A DNA stretch of 64,000 nt, taken from positions 124,001 to 188,000 of the forward strand of contig CAVBPR010000002.1 in assembly GCA_963597355.1 (NCBI GenBank), in the 5' to 3' direction. A program made the position numbers and the translations under genes. The first letter of the stretch is position 1, and every line of letters starts with the position of its first letter. Below are positions 1 to 8,182 of this stretch, in pieces. The stretch comes from UMGS1766 sp963597355. GTDB taxonomy: Bacteria; Bacillota; Clostridia; Oscillospirales; Oscillospiraceae. The notes under the pieces were generated by a model, which had not been told where the DNA came from, did no database searches, and worked only from the letters and a program-made list of their open reading frames with translations.

Positions 1-376
1 CTTTGGGCACAGCGAGATAAGCGGAACGCATTGCCTCGGACATACGGGCAGAGCCGAAAATGGCAAGTGTGGCAATAATGTAAATTGCCTTGTTCCAACC
101 GTTGATATCAATACCAAACGCATTCAAGAACAGCTTAGGTAAACCAAAATAAATGATAAACAGCAGCACAACAAAGGGCGTGCCGCGAATGATCTCAATA
201 TAGGTGCTGATAATGACCCGTACCACCCGGTTTTTCCGCATCCGGCACCAGGCGAATAACAGGCCGAACAGCAGGGAGAATACCAGTGAGATGGCCAGGA
301 TCAGCAGTGTCACTGGCAAATAAACCAACAGCTTTGGCAGCGTGCTGATAAAATATTGAAATGAAAACAACTGCAT
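1..376 (-). CDS. Amino-acid ABC transporter permease (partial)
   Basis: Inner-membrane permease of the polar amino-acid family (HisM/GlnP type), cut by the window edge so that only the N-terminal ~125 residues are present. The reading frame starts at an ATG whose complement is 374-376, about 8 bases after an AGGGG-type ribosome site. Translation gives a hydrophobic stretch (residues ~15-45), then the signature EIIRGTP that is typical of these permeases just before the second membrane segment, then a third hydrophobic stretch. It lies downstream of the receptor gene at 476-1405 on the same strand, with a strong hairpin between the two, so the pair forms one uptake system. Family assignment is firm; substrate is not known. 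Confidence 0.88.
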   Translation of the reverse strand, partial: MQLFSFQYFISTLPKLLVYLPVTLLILAISLVFSLLFGLLFAWCRMRKNRVVRVIISTYIEIIRGTPFVVLLFIIYFGLPKLFLNAFGIDINGWNKAIYIIATLAIFGSARMSEAMRSAYLAVPK

Positions 377-405
377 GATTCACTGTCCCCTTATTTTTAA
401 GTTAT

Positions 406-437
406 AAAATGGGGCGGATGCTGATCCGCCCCATTTT
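406..437 (-). other. Inter-cistronic hairpin between receptor and permease genes
   Basis: Perfect 14-bp inverted repeat (406-419 with 424-437, 4-base loop), GC-rich in the core. On the minus strand it is not followed by a T-run, so it looks like a processing or stabilising hairpin that could raise receptor mRNA over permease mRNA rather than a full terminator. That role is inference. Confidence 0.6.
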
Positions 438-475
438 GGAGGTAGCACCAATCGACTTAGTTTCTACCGAAGTGA

Positions 476-1405
476 TTAGCCCTTATAATCGGCGTTGGGA
501 GTAACGTCGGCGTATTCAAAGCCCTCAACATACTGGAACACGTTCTCGCCATAATACTTTTCGGAGATGGCAGCCATGGTGCCGTCTTCGAACAGCTGCT
601 TCATAGCGCCGTCGACTGCATCGACCAGCTCCTGCTGATCCTTGGAGTAAAGAATCCAGGTGCCAAAGCCGCCGTCGTCATAGGGAACGAACTTGGTCTT
701 GCCATCGGGATCGACCTCTTCATTTACGGAGGTGTAGTTGCTCATAAAGAACTGAGCACCGTCATAACGGCCCTGCATGATGTAACGGATGGAGGTGGAG
801 ATATCAATCTCTTCCACTGCCTCGTAGTTGATCTTCACGTCGTGAGTCTCATTGAAGGAAGAGAAGCTGGAGTCGGAGGAGTCGCCGGGGGAGACAGGAA
901 CCATGTTCAGACCGGCAGTTGCGAACTGAGTCAAAACTTCTTCCTTGGTACCGCCGGTGATGCTGGAATCAGCAGAAACAACCAGACCCTGGACGCCGCC
1001 GGAAACAGGATACTCGGGGAACAGATACTTCTCAGCGCGCTCGTCGTTGTACCATGCATTGAATACACCGACCTGATAAGTGCCGGTATCCATACCGGTC
1101 AAAATAACGTCCTGAGTCAGTGCCTCATATTCAAACTTATACTGAGGCAGCATCTCGTCTACCAGACACATAACTTCGTAGTTTTCACCGGCCAGCTCGC
1201 CGTTCTCATCCAGATAGCAGTTCGGCATGGAGTCGGTGGAAATGCCGATCTTAATGACCTTTGCATCTGCATCATCGGTGGAAGATGCAGCAGAGGAGGC
1301 GCTGCCGGCAGGAGTAGAAGTTCCGGAGGAGCTGCCACAAGCAGTGATGCTCAGTGCCATTGCACCAGCAAGAGTTAACGCCGCAATGTTCTTGTACAAT
1401 CTCAT
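476..1405 (-). CDS. Amino-acid ABC transporter substrate-binding lipoprotein
   Basis: Extracytoplasmic receptor of family 3 (SBP_bac_3) that captures a small polar solute and delivers it to the permease downstream. The 309-aa product begins with a lipoprotein signal peptide (hydrophobic core ~8-20, lipobox SITAC with the modified Cys near residue 23), followed by a Ser/Thr-rich linker and the two-lobed domain. The C-terminal half carries features usual for the family, including a SIRYIMQGRYDG segment resembling the hinge region. A consensus promoter lies at 1511-1539 on the same strand. Substrate cannot be read from sequence; amino acid or a related carboxylate is most likely from the family. 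Confidence 0.88.
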   Translation of the reverse strand: MRLYKNIAALTLAGAMALSITACGSSSGTSTPAGSASSAASSTDDADAKVIKIGISTDSMPNCYLDENGELAGENYEVMCLVDEMLPQYKFEYEALTQDVILTGMDTGTYQVGVFNAWYNDERAEKYLFPEYPVSGGVQGLVVSADSSITGGTKEEVLTQFATAGLNMVPVSPGDSSDSSFSSFNETHDVKINYEAVEEIDISTSIRYIMQGRYDGAQFFMSNYTSVNEEVDPDGKTKFVPYDDGGFGTWILYSKDQQELVDAVDGAMKQLFEDGTMAAISEKYYGENVFQYVEGFEYADVTPNADYKG

Positions 1406-1510
1406 TTGAATCTCTCCTTTGGATTTGGCGTCGACAGGGGGATGTCGGCTTGTTTATGGTGTACGGGAATATCAACCCGATAAACCTACTTAGTTGGTGT
1501 GTTTATTCAG

Positions 1511-1539
1511 ATATTAACACATGCAGTCTGCTCTGTCAA
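1511..1539 (-). promoter_or_regulatory. Sigma-A promoter of the receptor-permease operon
   Basis: On the minus strand TTGACA (1534-1539), a 17-bp spacer and TAATAT (1511-1516) match the housekeeping consensus almost perfectly. It would start transcription about 100 bases before the receptor start codon. Confidence 0.75.
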
Positions 1540-1961
1540 TGGCAGTCAGCTAAAAGCTTTATTGAATGTTAACTGAACTGTTATATAAAAAAACTTATAA
1601 CATTGACAAACCAGAACCGGCATCATGCAATTTATCAAAAAATGAAATGCAACTTATGCCGGGATCAACCTTCAAATGAAAAAAGAAAAGAACGCAACCA
1701 ACCTGCTAATAACAGATCGGAAAAACGCCCTTGCTTTTCACAAATGATTTGATTGATGTGCCTGTATTCTACGCCAGAAACTGCAGAGTTGTCAAGATAG
1801 TTTTGCGAAAAATATGCTTTTTTACAGTTTTAACAAGGCTCTTTTGAAATTTGAATCAAATCTCCTTGCAAAATTCATAAAAACGCCTGACCTGACACGA
1901 CTTGATTTCATGTTGTACAAATAAAATAGGGGATTTTGAATTATTCCCGTGGAAAGGCTAT

Positions 1962-1990
1962 TTGACTTTCTGAAATTTGGGTGCTAGACT
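1962..1990 (+). promoter_or_regulatory. Sigma-A promoter of the MATE-VOC-dipeptidase operon
   Basis: TTGACT (1962-1967), 17-bp spacer, TAGACT (1985-1990), placed about 37 bp before the MATE start codon. Confidence 0.65.
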
Positions 1991-2026
1991 ACGGCTAATT
2001 TCTTTTGGCAGGGCGGTGAGGTTCCA

Positions 2027-3424
2027 ATGCAGAAGTCGAGAACGCATTTTTTGCATACGCTTTGGTCCTATTTCTGTCCTGTGGTGTTCCTCGCTCTACC
2101 GATAGCCGGGCAGTCGCTGATCTCTTTCTTTGTCAATCTTTCCGATAACCTGATGATCGGGAAACTAGGCGATACGGCGGTATCCGGGGTTTATATGGGA
2201 ACTCAAATCTTCACGCTTCTCCAATGGTTTGTTACAGGAATCACAACCTCTATGACCATTATTTGCGCGCAATACTGGGGAAAAAGAGATGTGGATGCAG
2301 TTCGTCGGGCAACCTCTCTTGCGCTAATGCTGGGGATCCCGGTAACCTTGCTGGTTACATTAGGAAGCGTCATTTTTCCAAAGCAACTGATCGGATTATT
2401 TACGTCCTTGCCGGATGTAATTGATGCAGGGGCTGTGTATCTGCGTATTCTGGCACAGTCTTTTCCACTGTTTTGCGTGTCACAAATTTTGGTGGCCGCA
2501 TCCCGCAGCGTGGAACATGTCCGACCGGGGCTTTATGCATCTGCCGGCGCGCTGATCTTGAACGTTGGTCTGAATGCTTTGCTGATTTTTGGGTTACTGG
2601 GATTCCCGGCGCTTGGGATAGCCGGTGCAGCGATTGCAACATTAGCGGCTCGAGGCGCTGAACTTTGTATTTTAGTTTGGCTTTTATTTGTCCGAAAGAA
2701 TCCCCTGAAGCTGTCGTTGGGCGGATTATTTCGTTTCGATCGTGCATTGCTGCGTACATTTGCCCGTTGCGGAACACCGGTAATGATGGGAGAGATTGTC
2801 TGGGGCTGCAATACAGTGATGCGCAGCTATTTTATGGGTCAGTTTTCAACCCAGGTGATTACTGCTTTCAGCATGATTAACCTGCTCAGCGAAACCGTTT
2901 TTGTCTGGATTCTGGCAATGGAAGCAGCAACGGGCATTTTAACGGGAAAACGAATCGGAGAGGGACAGCTGGATGAATTGCGTCCCTATGCCCACAATAT
3001 GCAGGTCATTTTTTTGATTATCGGGGCTGCGGCCGTGGCAATCCTTTTTGCAGTGCGTCCGCTGTTCCTGTCACTTTACGACGTGAGCGATGCAGCAAAG
3101 GCGGCAGCCTGGGCGCTCTCCAGCGTGACGATTCCAATTGTTTTTTTCTCGGTCTATGAAGACATGACATTGTGTGGTATCGTGAAGTGTGGTGGAGAGA
3201 CATCGTTTGTTTTAAAAACAGACAGCATTTTGATTTTTGGGATTATGCTGCCGGCGTGTTTCATCGCACTTAAGCTGGGAGCAAATGCCGCAGTCATTTG
3301 CTTTTTGCTTCAATTGGATCAAATCCTAAAATGCTTTGTGGCGGCAGTGAAAGTGAATCGTTTTCACTGGGCACATGACCTGACCACTGGCGATATAAAA
3401 GAAAAAATCAGCAGTAAGGGGTAA
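2027..3424 (+). CDS. MATE family multidrug/metabolite exporter
   Basis: Polytopic inner-membrane antiporter of the MATE family (NorM/DinF type), which uses an Na+ or H+ gradient to expel organic cations or other small molecules. The 465-aa length and about twelve hydrophobic segments fit the family, and the N-terminal stretch FFVNLSDNLMIGKLGD corresponds to the conserved first repeat of MATE proteins. It is the first gene of an operon with a VOC protein (6-bp gap) and an M19 dipeptidase, with a promoter at 1962-1990 and a terminator at 4845-4893. The shared operon suggests handling of a peptide-like or toxic compound, but the substrate is unknown. Confidence 0.9.
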   Translation: MQKSRTHFLHTLWSYFCPVVFLALPIAGQSLISFFVNLSDNLMIGKLGDTAVSGVYMGTQIFTLLQWFVTGITTSMTIICAQYWGKRDVDAVRRATSLALMLGIPVTLLVTLGSVIFPKQLIGLFTSLPDVIDAGAVYLRILAQSFPLFCVSQILVAASRSVEHVRPGLYASAGALILNVGLNALLIFGLLGFPALGIAGAAIATLAARGAELCILVWLLFVRKNPLKLSLGGLFRFDRALLRTFARCGTPVMMGEIVWGCNTVMRSYFMGQFSTQVITAFSMINLLSETVFVWILAMEAATGILTGKRIGEGQLDELRPYAHNMQVIFLIIGAAAVAILFAVRPLFLSLYDVSDAAKAAAWALSSVTIPIVFFSVYEDMTLCGIVKCGGETSFVLKTDSILIFGIMLPACFIALKLGANAAVICFLLQLDQILKCFVAAVKVNRFHWAHDLTTGDIKEKISSKG

Positions 3425-3430
3425 TGTAAA

Positions 3431-3844
3431 ATGGCAATTGAAAACAGCGTAGTTTTTCTCCCAGTTAGTGACATTGAGGCGACCACTCGTTTTTATCGTG
3501 ACGTAGTCGGATTTCCGGTTGTGCAGGAGCAGTCTGGCGGTATTTGCCGTATTTTTGACACAGGATACGGTTATTGGGGCTTTTGCCAGTACCCGGACGG
3601 ACGCCCGCTGCTGTCCGGCGATGTGGGTGTGTGCCTGTCTCTGAATTGCCATGATGAGGCAGATGTTGATCGCCAGTATCAGGCGATGCTGGAGCGGGGA
3701 TGCAAAATCGCTTTGCCGCCTCAGCGGCAGGCGAATTTCCCGGTATATGCATTCTTTACCCGGGATCCGGATGATTACAAAGTGGAATTTCAGTTCATTC
3801 AGTTGCCGGAACAGCAGCTGATGGGCGGCCGGAGTGTCGATTGA
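3431..3844 (+). CDS. VOC (glyoxalase/bleomycin-resistance fold) protein
   Basis: Small cytosolic 137-aa protein of the vicinal-oxygen-chelate superfamily. It starts with the usual first motif (LPVSDIEATTRFYRDVVGF), and ends with a second half containing DPDDYKVEFQF, where the glutamate is in the place of the C-terminal metal ligand of the family. VOC proteins include glyoxalases, dioxygenases and antibiotic-binding proteins, and the sequence alone does not choose between them. Its stop overlaps the start of the dipeptidase gene (TGATG), so translation is likely coupled. With a MATE exporter upstream, a resistance or detoxification role is possible but is inference. Confidence 0.82.
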   Translation: MAIENSVVFLPVSDIEATTRFYRDVVGFPVVQEQSGGICRIFDTGYGYWGFCQYPDGRPLLSGDVGVCLSLNCHDEADVDRQYQAMLERGCKIALPPQRQANFPVYAFFTRDPDDYKVEFQFIQLPEQQLMGGRSVD

Positions 3845-4824
3845 TGCGTGGCATGGGTTGCATTGATCTTCATTGTGACACGCTGACCGATTGGATCGAT
3901 CGGGAGGAAGAGCTGGGACTTTATGATCTGCCGGACAAAATGCTGGATCTGAAGCGTTTGCATCAAGCCGGTGCGATGGCAGAGTGCTTTGCAGTTTTCT
4001 TTCCCCCGAAAGAAGAAAACAAGCGATTACTCACCGATGATGAAATTTTTTCGCGTTCCCATCGTATATTACATCAGGCGGCAGAGGAGCACAGTGATAT
4101 TTTTGCTCTCGCCGGCAACGCTGCTGAAATTCGAAAGAATTTTGCAGAAGGAAAAGTTTCAGGATTGTTGACCATTGAAGATGCAAGAGCAGTGAACGGT
4201 CAGATGGAGCGATTGGAGTACTTCTATGACCATGGTGTGCGGTGCATGGCTTTGGTTTGGAATTTTGGAGAACTCAATCATTCGAACTGCTTTGGCGCAC
4301 CCAATAGCCTTGCGACGCAAAATATCGGATTAACTCCATTTGGCTGTGAGGCAGTGGGCTATATGCAGGAGCTTGGCATGCTGGTTGACGTGTCCCACTT
4401 GTCGGATGGCGGGTTTTGGGATGTGGTGAAACATACGAAGAAGCCCTTTGTGGCATCCCATTCCAATTGCCGCACAGTGTGCTCTTTATTGCGTAACCTG
4501 AGCGATGAGATGATTCGGGCATTGGCGGATCGGGGCGGTGTTTCCGGCGTAAACTTTTGTCCGGATTTAACCCGTCTTGGTGCAATGTACTGCACCGCAG
4601 AGGAACTTGCAGACCAGGTGCTCCACTTCGTTCAGGTGGGCGGTGAAGACTGCGTGGCATTGGGTACCGATTTTGATGGGATCGGCGGAACGGTAGAGGT
4701 AAACGATCCCACAAAAATGGAACTGCTTTTTGATGCGTTAAGGCGAAAGGGAATGACAACCCGTCAACTTGAAAAACTCGCGTGGGGTAATGCGCTGCGT
4801 GTTTTTGATGACACGCTAAAGTAA
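3844..4824 (+). CDS. Membrane dipeptidase, peptidase family M19
   Basis: Zinc-dependent dipeptidase of the renal dipeptidase family, which hydrolyses dipeptides, often with a D-residue at the C-terminal position. About 326 aa. Metal-binding and catalytic elements are visible in order: HCD near the N terminus (DLHCDTL), the bridging glutamate in TIEDARA, a His in VSHLSD, a second His in ASHSNCR and the catalytic Asp in GTDFDG. No signal peptide is seen, so the enzyme should be cytosolic. The ATG at 3844 is preferred because it overlaps the stop of the VOC gene; a TTG at 3841 and an ATG at 3853 are alternatives. Last gene of its operon. Confidence 0.92.
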   Translation: MRGMGCIDLHCDTLTDWIDREEELGLYDLPDKMLDLKRLHQAGAMAECFAVFFPPKEENKRLLTDDEIFSRSHRILHQAAEEHSDIFALAGNAAEIRKNFAEGKVSGLLTIEDARAVNGQMERLEYFYDHGVRCMALVWNFGELNHSNCFGAPNSLATQNIGLTPFGCEAVGYMQELGMLVDVSHLSDGGFWDVVKHTKKPFVASHSNCRTVCSLLRNLSDEMIRALADRGGVSGVNFCPDLTRLGAMYCTAEELADQVLHFVQVGGEDCVALGTDFDGIGGTVEVNDPTKMELLFDALRRKGMTTRQLEKLAWGNALRVFDDTLK

Positions 4825-4844
4825 AAGTACAACAAAGACTTGGC

Positions 4845-4893
4845 AAAGACGCTGAATCTAAGGAAATCGCTTCCTTTGGTTCAGCGTCTTTTT
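4845..4893 (+). terminator. Rho-independent terminator of the MATE-VOC-dipeptidase operon
   Basis: A long hairpin (AAAGACGCTGAA at 4845 pairing with TTCAGCGTCTTT near 4880-4891) followed by T residues. Confidence 0.85.
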
Positions 4894-5026
4894 ATAACTA
4901 TATCTTATATCTATTATATAAATATAACTATTTGATTATAGCATGTCAAAATGCTATGATTACATTAAATAAAACAAGGATACTACCGGGCAGATGGATT
5001 GCTCGCATGAGAGGATGGCAATAATC

Positions 5027-6238
5027 ATGGATCTGATTGAAGAAAAGTTTAAGCGTTTGGGTGTGGACAATGCACCGGGACAGGAAATCAACGATAAAAC
5101 TGGCGGGCTGCAGCTTCGCGGAGAACCGCTGGAGGGAGCGACAGTCGATTTTTCCCACGGTGATGTGGATGCGCATCCGCCCATTCCGGGAAGTTTGGAG
5201 TGCTTTGACAAGGGATTTGCAATCGGCGGTCACCGAGCTTACACGGAATATCGGGGCGATTTGAAGCTGCGTGAAGGTGTGGCTGCGCGCCTGAGTGCTT
5301 TTACAGGCTGCAAAATCGATCCGGCAAAGAATTTGATTTTTACACCCGGTACGCAGGGAGCACTGTTTTTGGCGATGGGTTCCTTAGTGGCGCGGGGAGA
5401 CAAAGTGGCAATTGTTGAGCCGGATTACTTTGCAAATCGCAAATTAGTGGAGTTTTTTGAAGGCGAATTGGTTCCGGTTCGGATGAACTATGAAACTGCG
5501 GTCGGCTGCGCAGGTCTGGATTTGGAGGAGCTGGAAAAAACATTTCAGAGCGGTGTAAAACTCTTCCTGTTCTCCAACCCCAATAATCCTACGGGTGTTA
5601 TTTACTCCCAGGAAGAGATTCGAACCATTGCGTCGCTGGCCGACAAATATGGAGCGACGTTACTGGTAGACGAGTTGTATTCCCGTCAGATTTTTGATGG
5701 TCGCACCTATACGCATCTGTGCGCACAGCCGGAGGCACCGGAAAATCTGATTACGATCATCGGCCCATCGAAAACAGAGTCCGTCAGCGGATTCCGCCTG
5801 GGCGTTGCATTTGGCAGTGAGCATATCATTCGGCGCATGGAAAAGCTTCAGGCAATTGTCTCTCTGCGTGCAGCGGGTTATTGCCAGTCTATTTATGATC
5901 TTTGGTTCAATGAACCGGAAGGCTGGCTGCAGCAGCGGGTGGCAGATCATCAGGCAATTCGGGATGATCTGCTGGGACTGCTGCGCAGTGTGCCCGGAGT
6001 AAAGGCGCGCACAACAGAGGGCGGCAGCTATCTGTTTACGGAGCTTCCGGAACTGGACGTTGATATACTCACTTTTGTGAAGCTGTGCCGTCAGTATGCA
6101 CATGTCAGTGTTACGCCGGGCACAGAATTTGGCCCCCAATTTACACATCATTTCCGTATCAACTTCTCTCAGGATGCAGTCAAGGCACATGATGCCATTC
6201 AGCGCTTGCTGACGCTGATGGAGCGTTATCGTAAGTGA
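5027..6238 (+). CDS. PLP-dependent aminotransferase, class I/II
   Basis: Fold-type I aminotransferase of about 403 aa. Family motifs seen: SNPNNPTG, the PLP-pyridine aspartate in VDELY, the Schiff-base lysine in GPSKTESVSG (about residue 247) and the downstream arginine in FRLG. It probably converts an amino acid to its 2-oxo acid in the cytosol. The ATG at 5027 lies 12 bases after AGAGG; an in-frame ATG at 4994 without a good ribosome site would add 11 residues. The next gene is an aspartate dehydrogenase-like protein 10 bp downstream, so aspartate is a reasonable substrate guess. No clear promoter was picked out upstream beyond an AT-rich tract. Confidence 0.88.
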   Translation: MDLIEEKFKRLGVDNAPGQEINDKTGGLQLRGEPLEGATVDFSHGDVDAHPPIPGSLECFDKGFAIGGHRAYTEYRGDLKLREGVAARLSAFTGCKIDPAKNLIFTPGTQGALFLAMGSLVARGDKVAIVEPDYFANRKLVEFFEGELVPVRMNYETAVGCAGLDLEELEKTFQSGVKLFLFSNPNNPTGVIYSQEEIRTIASLADKYGATLLVDELYSRQIFDGRTYTHLCAQPEAPENLITIIGPSKTESVSGFRLGVAFGSEHIIRRMEKLQAIVSLRAAGYCQSIYDLWFNEPEGWLQQRVADHQAIRDDLLGLLRSVPGVKARTTEGGSYLFTELPELDVDILTFVKLCRQYAHVSVTPGTEFGPQFTHHFRINFSQDAVKAHDAIQRLLTLMERYRK

Positions 6239-6248
6239 GGTGCAGTGC

Positions 6249-7016
6249 ATGAAAGGTGAACAGAAGGTTACTCGCGTAGGACTGCTTGGCTTTGGTAAAA
6301 TTGGACGGGCCTTAGCAGAGGAAGTGATGGCGGCGCCCAATGCCGAGTTGGCGTTTATTCAGGATCCCTTTGCAGAAGATATTGGACTGGCGCCCATGGT
6401 GCGGCAGAGTGATGAAAGCTGGTATGAGCAGGCAGACCTTATTTTGGAATGTGCGACAGCGGATGTTCTAAAGCAGGAAATCGAAACCATCCTTTCTCAC
6501 TGCGATTTGATGATGTTCTCCGTTACTGCATTCAGTGATGCGGAATTTGAGAAAAAAGCGGTGGCACTGTGCGAGCAGTACGGAAGCCACATCTATCTGC
6601 CTCACGGTGCAATTCTTGGCCTGGACGGGATTTTTGACGGACGCAGTATTATCCATAGCGTTACAATCGAGACGACAAAAAATCCTGCCAGCTTAAGCCG
6701 TACCGACACGGAGCGGACGGTGCTGTACGATGGACCAACCAGAGATGCCTGCAAGCTGTTCCCCCGCAACGTTAATGTACATGCTGCTGTGGCATTGGCT
6801 GGCATTGGATTTGAGCGCACTGTCAGCCGAATTGTGGCAGATCCGGCAGTACATACCAATACCCACATTATTACCGTTGAGGGGGAAGGGATCCGATTCC
6901 AACTGGATATCAGCAGCTTTGCTTCCGGTGGTGTGACAGGAGCGTATACTCCCATATCTGCGCGGGGAAGTCTGCGCCGGTTACTGGGAGGTACGGGAGC
7001 CTATTCCTTCGTGTGA
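6249..7016 (+). CDS. L-aspartate dehydrogenase-like NAD(P)-dependent enzyme
   Basis: Cytosolic dehydrogenase (COG1712 type) that oxidatively deaminates L-aspartate to iminoaspartate/oxaloacetate or works in reverse. About 255 aa. N-terminal Rossmann motif GLLGFGKIGRAL, then the family-typical PHGAILGLDG and the substrate-domain region FPRNVNVHAAVALAGIGF, followed by a conserved His-containing segment (NTHIITVEG). Start ATG 6249 is preferred because GTGAGG sits 8 bases upstream; a GTG at 6240 is possible. Translationally close to the aminotransferase upstream; together they link an amino acid pool to an oxo acid pool and NAD(P)H. Nitrogen disposal from aspartate is the likeliest role. Confidence 0.83.
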   Translation: MKGEQKVTRVGLLGFGKIGRALAEEVMAAPNAELAFIQDPFAEDIGLAPMVRQSDESWYEQADLILECATADVLKQEIETILSHCDLMMFSVTAFSDAEFEKKAVALCEQYGSHIYLPHGAILGLDGIFDGRSIIHSVTIETTKNPASLSRTDTERTVLYDGPTRDACKLFPRNVNVHAAVALAGIGFERTVSRIVADPAVHTNTHIITVEGEGIRFQLDISSFASGGVTGAYTPISARGSLRRLLGGTGAYSFV

Positions 7017-7023
7017 TAAAAGA

Positions 7024-7053
7024 ATGGAAGGCAGGTGATTACCTGCCTTCCAT
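7024..7053. terminator. Bidirectional terminator between convergent genes
   Basis: Perfect 13-bp inverted repeat (7024-7036 with 7041-7053, 4-base loop) between the aspartate dehydrogenase gene and the LysR gene. Short T-rich runs follow on both strands. Confidence 0.7.
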
Positions 7054-7063
7054 GAATTGCGTT

Positions 7064-8047
7064 TTAGGATTTCTGATCCGAAGGAAGCGACCAGTGCTTT
7101 GGATCGTAAACTTGCTGAGCAATGGAAATGAATCGTTCCATCACCTTTGTCTTTACGCCCTTGCGATGCCAGGCGATGAACACCTCACGCCATGCGATGG
7201 GATCGGCTACCACATAATAAACCAGCGCCTGCCGATCCATGGGGGTCATCCGAACCAGGGTATCGGTAACAAAGCAGCAGCCAAGCCCCTGGGCGGCCAT
7301 ATTGGCAGCGGTTGAAAGCTGATTGACATAGACCACGTTTCGCGGAGTGAATCCCGCGTGGTCACAGATGCTTGCGCTCCGCATATGCATATCATGCCCG
7401 CGCTTGAGCAGAACCAGTCGTTCCTGCTCAAAGGCACGGATATCAATCGCTTTGGCAGCAGAGGTGCGGTGCTTTTGATGAAGGATGTCCTCGTAAGTTA
7501 ACATACAGTCCTCAAACTGCTGATTTAACGGGTTCGTTCTGGGTACTGCAAAGATGACACACTCATTAAACAGCGTTGCCTGATCAAACAGTTGCGTATC
7601 ACAGGTTCCGCCGTCTAAAATAAGGTCAATGCCTGCCTGCACGCTGTCCGTGTAGAGTAAATTTGTGTCCGATTCTGTGATTTCAATATCCACACCGGGA
7701 TACAGGTCAGAAAAGGCACGGATGATAGGAGGCAGCATGTAAGCAGAGAAAAAATTAGCGCCACCGATTACGAGGTGTCCGCGATCCAGGTTGCTCAGTT
7801 CACAAATTTGAGTGGATAGTTCGTTTTCGGCTGCCATGATCTTCTGAATGGCGTGAATATATAGCTCTCCGGCTTCGGTCAATCCGATGGGCAGACTGGA
7901 ACGATCAAAAAGCTGCATTCCGATTTCCTGCTCTACCTTTTTGATGCATGCGCTGAGAGCAGGTTGAGAGATAAACAGGTTTTTGGCCGCGCGGGAAAAA
8001 CTGCGTTCCCGATAAACTTCGTAAATGTAATGTAGTGTGTTTTGCAT
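7064..8047 (-). CDS. LysR-family transcriptional regulator
   Basis: DNA-binding regulator of 327 aa. The N-terminal winged helix-turn-helix is clear (SFSRAAKNLFISQPALSA, residues ~15-35), followed by the linker helix and a periplasmic-binding-protein-like effector domain (~90-300). It is divergently transcribed from the catabolic operon that begins at 8183, the standard arrangement for a LysR protein that activates its neighbour in the presence of a pathway intermediate. A symmetric ATAAT/ATTAT pair overlapping the rightward promoter (8094-8115) is a candidate binding site. The effector is unknown; a carbamoyl amino acid, hydantoin or dihydroorotate is the guess from context. Confidence 0.92.
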   Translation of the reverse strand: MQNTLHYIYEVYRERSFSRAAKNLFISQPALSACIKKVEQEIGMQLFDRSSLPIGLTEAGELYIHAIQKIMAAENELSTQICELSNLDRGHLVIGGANFFSAYMLPPIIRAFSDLYPGVDIEITESDTNLLYTDSVQAGIDLILDGGTCDTQLFDQATLFNECVIFAVPRTNPLNQQFEDCMLTYEDILHQKHRTSAAKAIDIRAFEQERLVLLKRGHDMHMRSASICDHAGFTPRNVVYVNQLSTAANMAAQGLGCCFVTDTLVRMTPMDRQALVYYVVADPIAWREVFIAWHRKGVKTKVMERFISIAQQVYDPKHWSLPSDQKS

Positions 8048-8084
8048 AGCGGCCTCGCTTTCGTGGCATTGCGGTGAAAATTAC

Positions 8085-8115
8085 TTGAAATTTATAATCA
8101 TTAGCGTTATATTAT
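8085..8115 (+). promoter_or_regulatory. Promoter of the ureide operon with candidate LysR site
   Basis: TTGAAA (8085-8090), 17-bp spacer, TATATT (8108-8113). An interrupted inverted repeat ATAAT (8094-8098) and ATTAT (8111-8115), with 12 bases between, overlaps the spacer and -10 box and resembles the T-N11-A type sites of LysR regulators. Confidence 0.55.
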
Positions 8116-8182
8116 CAAAAAATTATATGCTCGGCAAGAGTATGTTACAAATTTTGCCGACTTATACCAAGGAAAGGAAACA

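Larger units (their letters stand above)
1406..2026. other. Divergent intergenic region, 621 bp
   Basis: No gene was found here. It holds the promoter of the leftward receptor operon (1511-1539), a second weaker leftward promoter-like pair (1766-1795, TTGACA and TAGAAT, 18-bp spacer) and the rightward promoter of the MATE operon (1962-1990). The centre is AT-rich and shows no convincing RNA structure by eye. Confidence 0.6.
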
